Shown in pieces: positions 42,797 through 50,750 of a stretch of DNA of 51,028 nt (position 1 is its first letter; the number at the start of each line of letters is the position of its first letter). Source of the DNA: JAMIFV01 sp035906055 (lineage in GTDB: Bacteria > Pseudomonadota > Alphaproteobacteria > Rickettsiales > JABCZZ01); the NCBI GenBank assembly GCA_035906055.1, contig JAMIFV010000081.1:1-51028 (forward strand). The letters run 5' to 3'. The notes below the pieces were generated by a model, which had not been told where the DNA came from, made no database searches, and saw only the letters and a program-made list of their open reading frames with translations. The position numbers were made by a program, and so were the translations under genes.

Positions 42797-43300
42797 ATGA
42801 TATTGTTTTTCTGTATGGTTTTAACGGTGTTGATGATCATGGTCATGATCACCGATTTTACCCGTTTTACTATCCCAAACCGGCTGGTTCTGGCCTTTCT
42901 GGTGCTCTACCCGGTAATGCTGGTGGCGCTCGGCGACAGGCCGCAATGGTACTGGGATATCGCCATTGCCATGGGTATGTTCCTGTTCGGATTTATTATT
43001 TTTTCCCTCAAGCTCATGGGCGGCGGCGACGTGAAGCTGCTTGCGGCCAGCTCGCTCTTCGTGGGTAAGGAGGCCTTCCTGTATTTTGTTATCGGCGTGG
43101 CGCTATGGGGCGGCGCGCTGGCGCTGGGGCTACTTGTAGCACGCGAGATCGTTCCCTATATATACATGAAGCTGGGAAAGAAGGCCGATACGATACCGCA
43201 GGTATTCACCGCAGGCCAGCCTGCGCCTTACGGTCTCGCGATCGCGGCTTCTTTCCTTGGGCTGCTCTGGGGCAGCCAGCTTCCCGGTTTGAAACTATAG
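42797..43300 (+). CDS. cpaA: prepilin peptidase (CpaA/TadV-like, A24 family)
   Basis: The 167-residue polytopic protein has the two catalytic Asp residues of A24 aspartic peptidases: ITDFTRFTIPN near residue 24 and LKLMGGGDVKLLAA near residue 76. It cleaves and may methylate prepilins such as the pseudopilin at 183-779. No other pilus genes are beside it. Confidence 0.85.
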   Translation: MILFFCMVLTVLMIMVMITDFTRFTIPNRLVLAFLVLYPVMLVALGDRPQWYWDIAIAMGMFLFGFIIFSLKLMGGGDVKLLAASSLFVGKEAFLYFVIGVALWGGALALGLLVAREIVPYIYMKLGKKADTIPQVFTAGQPAPYGLAIAASFLGLLWGSQLPGLKL

Positions 43301-43339
43301 AGAACCTCGCTGATACGGCGAGGCAATGGAGACGCGATT

Positions 43340-44041
43340 ATGATGACACTGCGCACCGCCAAAGACCGTTTTCACACCAAGATTGACTGGCTGGACAGCT
43401 GGCACACGTTTTCCTTTGGCCATCACTATGACCCCGAACATATGGGCTTCTCCGACCTGCGCGTGATCAATGACGACGTGGTGCATGGCGGCGGTGGTTT
43501 TGCCACGCACCCGCATAAGGACATGGAGATTATCACTGTAGTGCTTAAGGGCTCGCTTTCGCACAAGGACAGCCTTGGCACCGGCTCCACCATCGAGCCC
43601 GGCGACGTGCAGAAAATGAGCGCGGGCAGCGGCATCCGCCACAGCGAGTTCAATTCCTCGCCCACGGAACCGGTGCATCTGCTGCAATTGTGGATACAGC
43701 CTGATGTTAAGGGCGTGCAGCCTGCCTACTGGCAGAAGCGTTTTGCCCCTGAAGCACGACAAGGCAGGTTCTGCCTTGTGGTATCGCCTGACGAAGCGGA
43801 AGGCTCCATCCCCATCTATCAGGATGCGCGCCTGTTCGTGACCGACCTGAAGGAAGGGCAAAGCCTTGAACAGAAACTGGACGCAGGCCGCAATTACTGG
43901 CTCCATGTGGCGACCGGCGGCATGACCGCTAATGGCCAGAAGCTGGAAGCAGGCGACGGGCTGGCGCTGACGCAGGAAAACGTTCTGGCCATCAAGGCTG
44001 GCAGCGAAAGCACGGCGATACTGTTTGATCTGGCTGCCTGA
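43340..44041 (+). CDS. pirin-family protein
   Basis: The 233-residue bicupin has the pirin pattern: WHTFSFGHHYDPEHMGFSDLRVINDD, metal ligands in GGFATHPHKDMEI and GSLSHKDSLG, and GSGIRHSEFN. YhhW-type members have quercetinase activity. The start at 43340 has GGAG eight bases upstream. It is convergent with mlaC. Confidence 0.92.
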   Translation: MMTLRTAKDRFHTKIDWLDSWHTFSFGHHYDPEHMGFSDLRVINDDVVHGGGGFATHPHKDMEIITVVLKGSLSHKDSLGTGSTIEPGDVQKMSAGSGIRHSEFNSSPTEPVHLLQLWIQPDVKGVQPAYWQKRFAPEARQGRFCLVVSPDEAEGSIPIYQDARLFVTDLKEGQSLEQKLDAGRNYWLHVATGGMTANGQKLEAGDGLALTQENVLAIKAGSESTAILFDLAA

Positions 44042-44094
44042 ATCGCAGTTTTTGGCTGTACAGCTCTGGGAAAGCACGATCCGTAAGGTTCGTG

Positions 44095-44739
44095 CTATTT
44101 CTCAGCGGCTTTGCTGCGGTTACCCAGTTCGGTGATCAGGTAATCGAGACCCTTCTGGGATACGACCGAGTTGAACTCGGAGCGCTGGGTGGTGATCATG
44201 CTGACGCCTTCCACCACGATATCGTAGACGTTGAGCTTGCCGCTATCATTCTTGCGAACGGTGTAGCTGACCACGGCATCTTCGGCGCCGGGGCGTTTAA
44301 GGTTCATCGTCACCACGTTGCCGCCGCGCTCTTCCGGCTCCACCCTGGTCACTTCGAAATTCGCATCGGTGAATTCGGTAAGGTTGGACGTGTAATGCTT
44401 GATGAGGAAGGTCTTGTAGTTGGCAAGGTATTGCTGCTGCTGCGCTTCGCTTGCATCGCGCCAGCCACGGCCCAGCACGAATTTGCCGATCCAGTTGATG
44501 TCCACGTTCTCTTCAAACAGGCCTTCAAGCTGTTTGCGCCTGGCCTCTTTGGAGAGTGACGCGTCGGTGATGACGCCCAGCGCCTTGTTGCCGAGGTCGT
44601 TGGCGAACTGTGTCGCTTCCGCCTTGTCATCCGCGAGCGAAATGGCGGGGGTGCCGAGTGCGAGGCACAACGCCAGCATAACGGCGGTCCAGAACCGGGT
44701 GGTATAAGCGGTGAGGCGTGTGCGGCGCATATGCGTCAT
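44095..44739 (-). CDS. mlaC: MlaC-type periplasmic phospholipid carrier
   Basis: The 214-residue protein has a long N-terminal signal (AVMLALCLALGTPAISLADD) and MlaC features: NWIGKFVLGRGWRDASEAQQ, YKTFLIKHYTSNL, and KLNVYDIVVEGVSMITTQRSEFNSVV in three blocks. It ferries phospholipids through the periplasm between MlaA and the MlaFE core. Its ATG overlaps the mlaA stop in ATGA. Confidence 0.9.
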   Translation of the reverse strand: MTHMRRTRLTAYTTRFWTAVMLALCLALGTPAISLADDKAEATQFANDLGNKALGVITDASLSKEARRKQLEGLFEENVDINWIGKFVLGRGWRDASEAQQQQYLANYKTFLIKHYTSNLTEFTDANFEVTRVEPEERGGNVVTMNLKRPGAEDAVVSYTVRKNDSGKLNVYDIVVEGVSMITTQRSEFNSVVSQKGLDYLITELGNRSKAAEK

Positions 44740-45533
44740 TTCTTTTTGCTCGTGTTTTCCACCTGGTTAGTATCCGCTTTCAGATAATTTTTCACTACTT
44801 TCGTGCGGTGCTGCTGATAAATGCTGCGCAGGGTGGCATACGGATCCAGCGAATCGCGGTATACGCGGTCGGTCAGCGGCAGGAGTTCTGTACGGCGGTC
44901 TATGATGCGCACACTGTCCACGGCGATAGTGGTGGGCATATCGAAGATATAGGTGAAGGGGTCCATGGCCGTATCGGCGGCGAGGCCGAAGCCGTCACGC
45001 AGGTTGGAGGGGCCGAGGATCGGCAGCACGATATAGGGGCCGGGGCCTACGCCGTGCACGCCCAGCGTCTGGCCGAAGTCTTTCTTGTTTGCCTTGGCAA
45101 CGCCCATTTCGCTGGCAACATCGAAGATGCCTGCAACGCCCAGCGTGGAGTTGATGAGGAAGCGGCCCAGCGTATTGGCCATATTGGTGTTGTCGCCCTG
45201 CAGCGCGGAGTTCACGAATACCACGGGGGCGGAGAGGTTGGTGAGCGCGTTATGTACGCCGGTGCGTACCGGAGCGGGCAGCACGCCCCTGTAGATATGG
45301 GCGACGGGCTTGAGCACGAGGCCGTCCACCACTTCATTGACTTTGAAGATGCCACGGTTCACCGGTTCCAGCGGATCATTGTCCTGCGGGCCGAGATCAG
45401 AAACTTCTGCGGAGGCTACCGGCGCGGCTTTGCTGGGCGGCGCGTCACCTTTCACTGCGCAGCTGGTGGTGCTGGCAAGCGCTGCGATCAGGGCAAGCGC
45501 GAGCAGTGGCTTGTTTGCTTTAGTATCGTTCAT
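44736..45533 (-). CDS. mlaA: MlaA/VacJ outer-membrane lipoprotein
   Basis: The 265-residue protein has a lipoprotein signal ending STTSCAV and the VacJ pattern: NDPLEPVNRGIFKVNEVVDG, GVHNALTNLSAPVVFVN, TLGRFLINSTLGVAGIFDVA, GQTLGVHGVGPGPYIVLPILGPS and DPYATLRSIY. It takes mislocalised phospholipids from the outer leaflet. The ATG at 45533 is used; the upstream ATG at 45563 would spoil the signal peptide. Confidence 0.92.
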   Translation of the reverse strand: MNDTKANKPLLALALIAALASTTSCAVKGDAPPSKAAPVASAEVSDLGPQDNDPLEPVNRGIFKVNEVVDGLVLKPVAHIYRGVLPAPVRTGVHNALTNLSAPVVFVNSALQGDNTNMANTLGRFLINSTLGVAGIFDVASEMGVAKANKKDFGQTLGVHGVGPGPYIVLPILGPSNLRDGFGLAADTAMDPFTYIFDMPTTIAVDSVRIIDRRTELLPLTDRVYRDSLDPYATLRSIYQQHRTKVVKNYLKADTNQVENTSKKK

Positions 45534-45707
45534 GGCGCATCCGTTTTTTATGTTTCCATGCATGATCGCACGGTTACAGTCAGCTTAGCAGAGCTTTGCT
45601 AACGATTTATGAATCTTATCATCAAATTGCAATAGATTAGAGGGTATAAAACCGTCGCTGCCTTAGGTTTCGGGGGCTTTGCCCCTGCTTTGATTTTTCT
45701 CGTTGCA

Positions 45708-45752
45708 TAATTGCCACATTGCGTGGCATGTGGAATTGTGAGTAAACCACGC
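45708..45752 (+). promoter_or_regulatory. paired hairpins in the metF leader
   Basis: TGCCAC (45712-45717)/GTGGCA (45723-45728) and GTGG (45730-45733)/CCAC (45747-45750) form two adjacent hairpins just before the GAGG ribosome binding site. It does not match a SAM riboswitch that I can recognise. Confidence 0.3.
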
Positions 45753-45772
45753 TTTCAACCTGAGGACATACT

Positions 45773-46624
45773 GTGCCCGCATATCCCAAACCGCATGTTT
45801 CGTTTGAGTTTTTCCCTCCCAAGACCCCGGAAGCCGATGAAAGGCTCTGGGCGGCCATAGTGGCACTTGAGCCGTTAAGGCCCGGTTTTGTCTCGGTAAC
45901 TTATGGCGCAGGCGGCACCACGCGCGACCGCACGCACAGTATCGTAAAGCGTATCGTACAGGAAACATCCCTCAAGCCTGCCGCCCACCTCACCTGCGTG
46001 GCGGCCAGCCGGGAGGAAGTCAACGCCGTGGCCAGGGAACACTGGGACGCGGGCGTCAGGCATATTCTGGCGCTGCGCGGCGACCCCCCTAAAGACACGG
46101 GCGTTTATAAGCCGCACCCGGAAGGGTATATTTATTCCAGCGACCTTGTAAAAGGACTCAGGGAGATCGGCGATTTTGAGATCAGCGTGGCCGCATTCCC
46201 GGAAAGCCATCCGGAGTCCGGCGGCTATGAGCAGGACATGAAAGCGCTGCGCGCGAAAGTGGAAAACGGTGCCACGCGCGCCATCACGCAGTATTTCTTC
46301 GGGACGGAATATTTCCTTCGCCTGCGCGACAAGATCAGCGCGGCGGGTATCGGGATACAACTCGTGCCGGGCATCATTCCCATCGGCAGCTTTACGCAGC
46401 TGGTGCGCTTCTCCGCCATGTGCGGCGCAACGGTGCCGCAGTGGCTGCATAAACGTTTTGACGGGCTGGACGAAAACCACGAAGCGCGTGACAGACAGGC
46501 CATTGAGTTTGCCACGGAGCAATGCGTCGCGCTGCAGAAAGAAGGCGTGGACCGCTTCCATTTCTACACGCTGAACCGTTCGGATCTGACAACGGCTGTA
46601 TGTAAGAATTTAGGCGTAGTGTAA
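45773..46624 (+). CDS. metF: methylenetetrahydrofolate reductase
   Basis: The 283-residue FAD enzyme makes 5-methyl-THF for methionine synthesis. It has VSFEFFPPKTPEADERLW, FVSVTYGAGGTTRDRT, HLTCVA, ILALRGDPPKDTG and QYFFGTEYF, then PGIIPIGSF. It starts at GTG 45773 with GAGG eight bases upstream. Confidence 0.96.
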   Translation: MPAYPKPHVSFEFFPPKTPEADERLWAAIVALEPLRPGFVSVTYGAGGTTRDRTHSIVKRIVQETSLKPAAHLTCVAASREEVNAVAREHWDAGVRHILALRGDPPKDTGVYKPHPEGYIYSSDLVKGLREIGDFEISVAAFPESHPESGGYEQDMKALRAKVENGATRAITQYFFGTEYFLRLRDKISAAGIGIQLVPGIIPIGSFTQLVRFSAMCGATVPQWLHKRFDGLDENHEARDRQAIEFATEQCVALQKEGVDRFHFYTLNRSDLTTAVCKNLGVV

Positions 46625-46626
46625 AT

Positions 46627-46647
46627 TAGGGGCACGCTGCCCCTCTT
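46627..46647 (+). terminator. weak terminator-like hairpin after metF
   Basis: AGGGGCA (46628-46634) pairs with TGCCCCT (46638-46644) and is followed by CTT only. The T tract is poor. Confidence 0.35.
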
Positions 46648-46778
46648 GCCTCCGGCAATTCACCCTGCGGGGGTCGTCGCATAGAGCTCCTCCGCGCATA
46701 CAGCACCAGCGCATGCTCTAATGCCGGGATTTACGCAGGGGAATCCGTGTGGAACACGGATGGGGACGGCTAGTCCCC

Positions 46779-46924
46779 TTGAATCCCTCCGGGTGCATTC
46801 CCCGCCGCTTGCGGCGTGGAGGAGCCGAAGGCGACGACCCCTTCAGAGGGGGTAAGCGTTAGCGAAGGGGGATGTCTTCATCCCCCTTACACTTAATACC
46901 CCGCCGCAAGCGGCGGGGTTGTTT
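46779..46924 (+). repeat. 130-145 bp interspersed repeat, copy C
   Basis: This is the fullest copy: TTGAATCCCTCCGGG to CGGCGGGGTTGTTT. It contains GGAGGAGCCGAAGGCGACGA, CCCCTTCAGAGGGGG and GTAAGCGTTAGCGAAGGGGG, with GATGTCTTCATC in the middle. Its last hairpin CCCCGCCGC/GCGGCGGGG followed by TTGTTT looks like a terminator on the plus strand. Together with 46650-46778, which holds further hairpins (ATCCGTGT/ACACGGAT, GGGGAC/GTCCCC), it fills the gap between metF and the barrel gene. Confidence 0.9.
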
Positions 46925-46952
46925 ATGGGGGGCGTGTCGCCCCCCAGAACAT

Positions 46953-47597
46953 CTAGTTAAACTTGATATTAAACCCGGCTTTTACCACGGAAAGCGAGTT
47001 GGAATCGTCGACGTTCACCACGCCGAGTTCGGATTTGTTCGAGCCGAAATCGTAGTAGTTATACTCGACATTGCTGGTGATGTTGTCATAGATGTAGAAT
47101 TCCGCGCCGATGCCGCCCACATAACCGATGGAGCCGGATTTTTCAGTGTAACGCGCCGCGCCCGTATCCACGTCCTGATTGAGAACCTGATAGGCCACAC
47201 CGGCTTTGAGGTATACAAGGCTGCTGTTCCAGTTAAGGCCCAGGCGGCCAGTGAGGTCGGTGAGCGACGCCACTTCGGATTTGCACCTTCCGGGTGCGCA
47301 GCCATTCGTGCCGCGTACGGTGGTTCCTGCTGCGGAAAGCTGGACGCCCGCCACCACGCCGCGCGAAAGCTGCGCGTTATATCCGGCCTGCAGGCCCAGC
47401 AACCCGCCGTCAATATCGCGGCTGGTGCTGCCGCCTGAGCTCAGCTCCCAGTCGGAAGAACCGCTGGCGAAACCGCCATGGAAACCTACATACATACCGG
47501 TCCAGGTGAAGCCTGCGGCTTCATAGGCGCCCGCATGGGCGGTGAGCGGTGAAAGGGCGAGCGCCGCCACACAGGCAGGCAGAAATTTCATACGCAT
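46953..47597 (-). CDS. outer-membrane beta-barrel protein (Omp25/Omp31-like)
   Basis: The 214-residue protein has a signal peptide (MRMKFLPACVAALALSPLTAHAG). It has an eight-stranded barrel pattern beginning FTWTGMYVGFHGGFASGSSDW and continuing GLLGLQAGYNAQLSRGVVAG. LTGRLGLNWNSSLVYLKAGVAY follows in part. It ends KAGFNIKFN, with Phe second to last rather than last. Start 47597 has GAGG eight bases upstream. Confidence 0.85.
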   Translation of the reverse strand: MRMKFLPACVAALALSPLTAHAGAYEAAGFTWTGMYVGFHGGFASGSSDWELSSGGSTSRDIDGGLLGLQAGYNAQLSRGVVAGVQLSAAGTTVRGTNGCAPGRCKSEVASLTDLTGRLGLNWNSSLVYLKAGVAYQVLNQDVDTGAARYTEKSGSIGYVGGIGAEFYIYDNITSNVEYNYYDFGSNKSELGVVNVDDSNSLSVVKAGFNIKFN

Positions 47598-47672
47598 AAT
47601 ACTATCCTCAAAAAGGGGTTTATTGAGGTCAGTGCTAGCATATTCGCGGCTTTGCGGCAAACAGCTTGAGCC

Positions 47673-48650
47673 TCAGGCCGCTTTTTTAATCTGCAGTGTT
47701 GCAGGGTCGATATGCTCGCGCCACCAGTCGATCGTGCGTGCTATACCGTTATCCAACGCCACTTCTGGCTCCCAGCCAAGCTCTTGTTTTGCCAATGAAC
47801 AGTCAAGGAACAGGCTGGTTTTGATGGTCGGCTGGGTGAGATCGTGCTCAATGGCCAGCTTCTTGCCCGATGCGCTCACGATTTTGTTCACCAGATCCTT
47901 GATGGAAACGGCCTTGCCCAGCCCGCAATTATAGAGGCGGTATTTTTCTGCCTGTTTGGTAATGGCCAGTTCAACAAAACGGTTGAGGTCGTCCGCATGC
48001 AGCAGGTCGCGCTCTTCTTCGCCGGTGCCCCATACGCTTATTTTATCCTTCGCGGTCATAACCTTGGTGATGGTGGCGCCGAACACGTGGCTGCGTTCAA
48101 GGTCGAACTTGTCATGCGCGCCGTAAATGTTGGAATGGCGGATGGCGGTGAATCTGGTGGTGCCGATGCCTGCGAAAAATTCGCACATTTTCTCGATGTA
48201 GAGCTTGGTATTGCCCACGCCGAAATAGCGCGGATGCAGAGGGAGCTGCGCGTTGAAATCGGATTCCCTGAGCGCCTTTTCGCTGCTCTGGTACATCACC
48301 GTGCAGCTGAAGAAGATCACATGCTTTACTTTGCGCTCGAACGCTTCGCGCAAGAGGTAGGAGTTCATGATCGCATTGTCGGTAACGTGGATAAAGGGGC
48401 GGGTGACGATGTCCTTCGCGCCGGACGTGGTAGCGGCGGCCTGCACGATGATGTCCACGCCCTCCAGCAATGCGCTCACCTGCACGGGGTCGCGCAGGTC
48501 GGCCTTGTGCCACGTCACATTCTTGCAGGCATATTCGGGGCGGTTGAAGCGCACCGCATGCACGTCATACGCGGGATTTCTGGCAAAATGCTCGGTCATG
48601 TTGCGGCCGACAAAACCCGTTGCGCCGCAGATAAGAATTTTTTGTTTCAT
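47673..48650 (-). CDS. NAD-dependent epimerase/dehydratase (GDP-fucose synthase-like SDR)
   Basis: The 325-residue SDR has the dinucleotide motif ILICGATGFVGRNMTEH, DLRDP, the catalytic Ser region FFSCTVMYQSS and a Tyr/Lys region YFGVGNTKLYIEKMCEFF. It also has the DLLHADDLNRFVELAI segment typical of nucleotide-sugar epimerases. The YxxxK spacing is altered (Tyr to Lys seven apart), as in a subgroup of these enzymes. It is divergent from two glycosyltransferase genes. Confidence 0.82.
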   Translation of the reverse strand: MKQKILICGATGFVGRNMTEHFARNPAYDVHAVRFNRPEYACKNVTWHKADLRDPVQVSALLEGVDIIVQAAATTSGAKDIVTRPFIHVTDNAIMNSYLLREAFERKVKHVIFFSCTVMYQSSEKALRESDFNAQLPLHPRYFGVGNTKLYIEKMCEFFAGIGTTRFTAIRHSNIYGAHDKFDLERSHVFGATITKVMTAKDKISVWGTGEEERDLLHADDLNRFVELAITKQAEKYRLYNCGLGKAVSIKDLVNKIVSASGKKLAIEHDLTQPTIKTSLFLDCSLAKQELGWEPEVALDNGIARTIDWWREHIDPATLQIKKAA

Positions 48651-48718
48651 ATCATGTTGATCCTTCTAAAATATGGCCGTAATGTGAACGCAAGTTAACA
48701 GAGGCGCAAGCAGAAATT

Positions 48719-49642
48719 ATGAGTATGAACCCCAGGATTACCCTCATCACCACCGTACGCAACTGCGCGGCGTTCATTGAACGCTGCCTGAAATCAGTGG
48801 TTGATCAGCAATATGACAATCTTGAATATATTGTGCTTGATGCCGCGTCCACGGACGGCACGAAAGAAGTGATTGGCCGCTATCTTTCGCACATCACCTA
48901 TTTCCGCTCTATGCCCGACCGGGGCCCGAACGACGCCATTATGCAGGGCTTCCGCATGGCGACAGGTGATATTGTCGGTATATTGCACGGGGATGACTGG
49001 CTGGAGGCTGGCGCGTTGCAGACGCTGGCGCAGATGTACCGCGCATCGCCGCAGGCGGAAATGTTCTGCTTTGCCATGCAGGAATACAAGCAGGGCAAAG
49101 ACGGCGGACTGGTGAAGACTAAATCCTTTGCCGATCCCGCGGGAGAGAATTTTACCCTGCTGGACGGGCTTTATTGCCAGGGCGTGAACCGTTATTATTC
49201 GCGCCCGCTGCTCAAGGAGATGGGGGTCTACCGCGATGAGGTATACCCCAATCTTGCCGACCGCGATTTTTATGTGCGTCTGGGCATTCGCCAGACGCGC
49301 AAGGTCTGGACGGACAAGGTGCTCTATAACTTCCTCACCCATGCCGGTTCCAACTCCACGGGCGGCAGCGCGGGCAAAGTCGTGCGCTTCCTCGACGAAA
49401 CGGCGCGCATGGCGCAGGATTACCTCAAAAATCCCGCTATCAGCGAAGAACAGGATAAGGAAATGCTGCGCGACTGGTATTGCTTCAACATGATCCGCAG
49501 CATTGCCTTCCGCCTGAAGGCGGGCAAGCCGGATGCGATAGCGGAAACGGTGAAACTGCTCATTCGCTACCCGCTGCGCACGCTCAGGAACCTGAAGCAG
49601 TGGAAGATGCCCGAACCATACCGCGCGAGGCTGACGCAATGA
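48719..49642 (+). CDS. family 2 glycosyltransferase
   Basis: The 307-residue GT-A enzyme has ITLITTVRNCAAFIERCLKSV, EYIVLDAASTDGT and GILHGDDWLEAGAL, which supplies the DxD-like metal site. It transfers a sugar to a surface glycan, acceptor unknown. The stop overlaps the next gene in ATGA. Confidence 0.88.
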   Translation: MSMNPRITLITTVRNCAAFIERCLKSVVDQQYDNLEYIVLDAASTDGTKEVIGRYLSHITYFRSMPDRGPNDAIMQGFRMATGDIVGILHGDDWLEAGALQTLAQMYRASPQAEMFCFAMQEYKQGKDGGLVKTKSFADPAGENFTLLDGLYCQGVNRYYSRPLLKEMGVYRDEVYPNLADRDFYVRLGIRQTRKVWTDKVLYNFLTHAGSNSTGGSAGKVVRFLDETARMAQDYLKNPAISEEQDKEMLRDWYCFNMIRSIAFRLKAGKPDAIAETVKLLIRYPLRTLRNLKQWKMPEPYRARLTQ

Positions 49643-50547
49643 CGGTGGAGATCGTCCTTGCCACGTATAACGGCGCTAAATTCCTGGAGGCGCAGATCGA
49701 GTCCATACTCGCGCAGGATTATCAGGACTGGCGGCTTATCATCCGTGACGATGCTTCGACCGATGCCACTGCCGCCATCATTGAACAATACGAGCATAAG
49801 CTTCCTGAGCGGATACTGGTGCTCAGGGGTGAGAAGAAGCGACTCGGTATCGTGAACAATTTCTCCGCATTGCTGGAGGCAACCACAGCGCCGTATGTGA
49901 TGTTCGCCGATCAGGACGATGTGTGGCTGCCGCATAAGATATCACTTACGCTTACCGGCATGAAAGAGCTGGAAAAGCAGCATGGTGATAAAACGCCGCT
50001 GCTCATTCACACTGATTCCGGCATCGTGAATGAAACATTGCAACCGGTGGCGGACTCGTTCAACGCGCACCATAAACTTAGTGCGCACCTGAGTCCTTTT
50101 ACGCGCCTTTTAGTGCAGAATACCGTTCAGGGCTGCACGATGATGGTAAACCGCCCGCTGCTCATGCTGGCATTGCCGGTACCGTCCCGCGCACGCATGT
50201 ACGATATGTGGCTGGCGCAGGTGGCTGCGGGCATGGGGCATATTGGTTATGTGGACCAGCAGACGGTGAAATACCGCCAGCATGCGGGCAATGCAATCGG
50301 CGTGCGCGGCAAGACGCTGCGCGAGAAGGTGGGACATATCCAGAACATGATGGAAGCCAACGTGATGCAGGCCATCTTGCTGCGTGACCGCTATGAGGAA
50401 AAACTCTCCGAACCCAACCGCAAGGTGGTGCAGCAATTTACCCGGATGCCCGATTACGGGTTCCTGAAGCGCCGCTTAGTGCTGGTGCGTAATAACATAT
50501 TGCGCCAACCCGGCTGGGAAAACGTTCCCATGCTGGTGTTCGTTTAG
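49639..50547 (+). CDS. family 2 glycosyltransferase (rhamnosyltransferase-like)
   Basis: The 302-residue enzyme begins VEIVLATYNGAKFLEAQIES and has LIIRDDASTDATAAI and YVMFADQDDVWLPHKI. NTVQGCTMMVNRPLL follows, and DMWLAQVAAGMGHIGYVDQQ near residue 195. The DQDDVW signature is typical of rhamnosyl- and galactosyltransferases of O-antigen. The ATG at 49639 is used; the longer ORF lies in the previous gene. Confidence 0.88.
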   Translation: MTVEIVLATYNGAKFLEAQIESILAQDYQDWRLIIRDDASTDATAAIIEQYEHKLPERILVLRGEKKRLGIVNNFSALLEATTAPYVMFADQDDVWLPHKISLTLTGMKELEKQHGDKTPLLIHTDSGIVNETLQPVADSFNAHHKLSAHLSPFTRLLVQNTVQGCTMMVNRPLLMLALPVPSRARMYDMWLAQVAAGMGHIGYVDQQTVKYRQHAGNAIGVRGKTLREKVGHIQNMMEANVMQAILLRDRYEEKLSEPNRKVVQQFTRMPDYGFLKRRLVLVRNNILRQPGWENVPMLVFV

Positions 50548-50621
50548 GCTCTCCAGAGTATTGGCAGCAGGTCATTGCAACGACCCGGAGCATTCTTGCG
50601 GGAAGCGGGAGAAGCCTGCGG

Positions 50622-50693
50622 CTATCTGCCTGAAATGGCGCGGATTATCAATATGGCAAGTATGCCAATAGCAAGGTATTGAAAGAATGTCAT
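50622..50693 (-). CDS. possible 23-residue membrane peptide
   Basis: MTFFQYLAIGILAILIIRAI and three more residues form one hydrophobic segment with a basic end. No good ribosome binding site is seen. The remaining part of 50548-50750 shows nothing else. Confidence 0.2.
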   Translation of the reverse strand: MTFFQYLAIGILAILIIRAISGR

Positions 50694-50750
50694 AGCTTCA
50701 ATCTGTTATTGGAGTGGAGGATACCACAGCAAGTTTTAACAATAGATAAA

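Noticed and set aside
45660..45760. SAM-II or SAM/SAH riboswitch before metF
   Set aside because: I could not find the conserved core of any known SAM class.
46953..47660. Longer form of the outer-membrane barrel gene from 47660
   Set aside because: The extra residues precede a well-placed ribosome binding site and signal peptide at 47597.
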